DNA of 64,000 nucleotides from an uncultured Hoeflea sp. Its GTDB lineage: Bacteria > Pseudomonadota > Alphaproteobacteria > Rhizobiales > Rhizobiaceae. The translations under genes were made by a program, and so were the position numbers. The notes below the pieces were generated by a model. It was not told the origin of the DNA, ran no database searches, and saw only the letters and a list, made by a program, of their open reading frames with translations. Below, piece after piece: positions 63,169-64,000 of the stretch. Where the stretch lies: positions 176,843 to 240,842 of the forward strand of contig NZ_CANMVK010000004.1 of the NCBI RefSeq assembly GCF_947501405.1, written 5' to 3'. Position 1 is the stretch's first letter; each line of letters opens with the position of its first letter.

Positions 63169-64000
63169 TTATGCCTTGGCGTTAAGGCCCGCGCATTCGG
63201 GCACCGGGGTAATCGCAGCCCGGCTATCGAACCAGGCGGCAAGATTGTCCACCACCAGATTCGCCATGGCGTTTCGTGTCGACACCGATGCCGAGGCCAC
63301 ATGCGGCAACAGGCAGGCGTTGGGCAGATCAATCAGTGCCTGTGGCACATGCGGTTCATGGGCGTAGACATCAAGTCCGGCCGCTGCGATCCGCCGCTCT
63401 TCAAGTGCTTTGATCAGGGCTTCTTCGTCGATCGTCGAGCCGCGCCCGACGCTGATCAGCACGCCCTCGCGACCGAGCGCATCGAGGATGCCTCCATTGA
63501 CGGCCTTGTCGGTCGCGGCTCCTCCCGGCACAACGACGATCAATGTGTCCACCGCCGCAGCCAGATCCGTCAGCGTCTCATGCCATGGATAGTCGACATC
63601 GCTACGCTTGTTGCGGGTGTGATAGTGGATTGCAACGTCAAAGGCCTGCAGCCGCCGGGCGATCGCCAGCCCTATGCGCCCAAGCCCGAAAATACCCGCC
63701 GTGCGGCCGCGCAAGGTCAGCGGCGTAAGCGGATAAGTGCCCTCCGAGGCCCACCGCCCTGCCCGCAAATAGGCCTCCGCCCTGGGCAATTCCCTCAAGG
63801 TGTTGATCAACAAGCCGATCGTCGTGTCCGCCACCTCGTCGCTGAGCACGTCGGGCGTGTTGGTCACCATCACCGAACGTGAAGCGGCATGCGCAGCGTC
63901 GACGGCATCGTAACCCACGCCGAAATTGGCGATGATCGTAAGATTGGGCAAGGCATCGATAAACTCGGCCGAGATCGTGGTCATCGCCGCTACACCTTGG
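63169..64000 (-). CDS. D-2-hydroxyacid dehydrogenase (partial, 5' end beyond the window)
   Basis: The frame has no stop before the window edge and continues upstream of the first visible Met at 63984, so the N-terminus is outside. The visible 277 residues have IDALPNLTIIANFGVGYDAVD (substrate domain), the NAD-binding GIFGLGRIGLAIARRLQAFD, and the catalytic SVGRGSTIDEEAL (Arg), HEPHVP (Glu) and LLPHVASASV (His). The protein belongs to the GhrB/glyoxylate and hydroxypyruvate reductase group of the D-isomer-specific 2-hydroxyacid dehydrogenases. The physiological substrate is not clear from sequence. Confidence 0.88.
   Translation of the reverse strand, partial: QGVAAMTTISAEFIDALPNLTIIANFGVGYDAVDAAHAASRSVMVTNTPDVLSDEVADTTIGLLINTLRELPRAEAYLRAGRWASEGTYPLTPLTLRGRTAGIFGLGRIGLAIARRLQAFDVAIHYHTRNKRSDVDYPWHETLTDLAAAVDTLIVVVPGGAATDKAVNGGILDALGREGVLISVGRGSTIDEEALIKALEERRIAAAGLDVYAHEPHVPQALIDLPNACLLPHVASASVSTRNAMANLVVDNLAAWFDSRAAITPVPECAGLNAKA

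Overview
The window looks like a chromosomal segment of a high-GC alphaproteobacterium of the order Hyphomicrobiales (Rhizobiales), probably Rhizobiaceae or Phyllobacteriaceae and possibly Hoeflea-like. This is inferred from gene content and not from a database search. Supporting features are a CpdR cell-cycle regulator beside N-formylglutamate amidohydrolase and hisN, an MmgR/suhB-type small RNA, a ROSE-type RNA thermometer before an Hsp20 gene, split pntAA/pntAB with an aa3-oxidase subunit IV gene, heterotetrameric sarcosine oxidase, and a DUF459/lytic transglycosylase pair. I see no insertion sequence, phage, CRISPR array or integrase.

Layout. 1-5.5 kb holds envelope genes: a KpsF/GutQ sugar-phosphate isomerase cut by the window edge, a beta-barrel protein, galU, a lytic transglycosylase and a DUF459 SGNH-like protein. 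5.7-12.3 kb is the glutamate synthase cluster gltB-ybjQ-gltD, with a striking palindrome upstream. 12.9-16.8 kb holds a threonine aldolase and then a compact four-gene bufferin operon (DUF2282 precursor, DUF692/MNIO enzyme, DUF2063 partner, DoxX protein). 16.9-21.7 kb carries Hsp20 with its thermometer, a hydrolase, hisN, the sRNA, N-formylglutamate amidohydrolase, cpdR and tRNA-Val(GAC). 22.2-26.6 kb is a dlt-like cassette: AMP-forming ligase, MBOAT-like membrane protein, carrier protein and an unknown membrane protein. 26.8-37.9 kb is a tightly overlapping glycogen operon, glgP-glgB-glgC-glgA-pgm-glgX. 37.9-44.6 kb has a DUF6194-like gene, a MaoC hydratase and the sarcosine oxidase operon soxB-cupin-soxD-soxA-soxG. 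44.9-50.6 kb holds rpsU, a TPR lipoprotein, the pnt transhydrogenase operon and a FeeM-like acyltransferase. 50.8-64 kb contains a GGDEF-EAL protein, a fused indolepyruvate ferredoxin oxidoreductase, an SDR, TRAP transporter genes (dctQM convergent with dctP), a class C26 glutamine-hydrolase-like protein and a 2-hydroxyacid dehydrogenase cut by the right edge.

The two multi-gene systems most worth attention are the bufferin operon (14.2-16.8 kb), whose family makes post-translationally modified copper-binding peptides, and the dlt-like cassette (22.2-26.6 kb). In the latter, a ligase would load an unidentified substrate onto a carrier protein for transfer by membrane proteins, one of which lacks the usual MBOAT active-site histidine.
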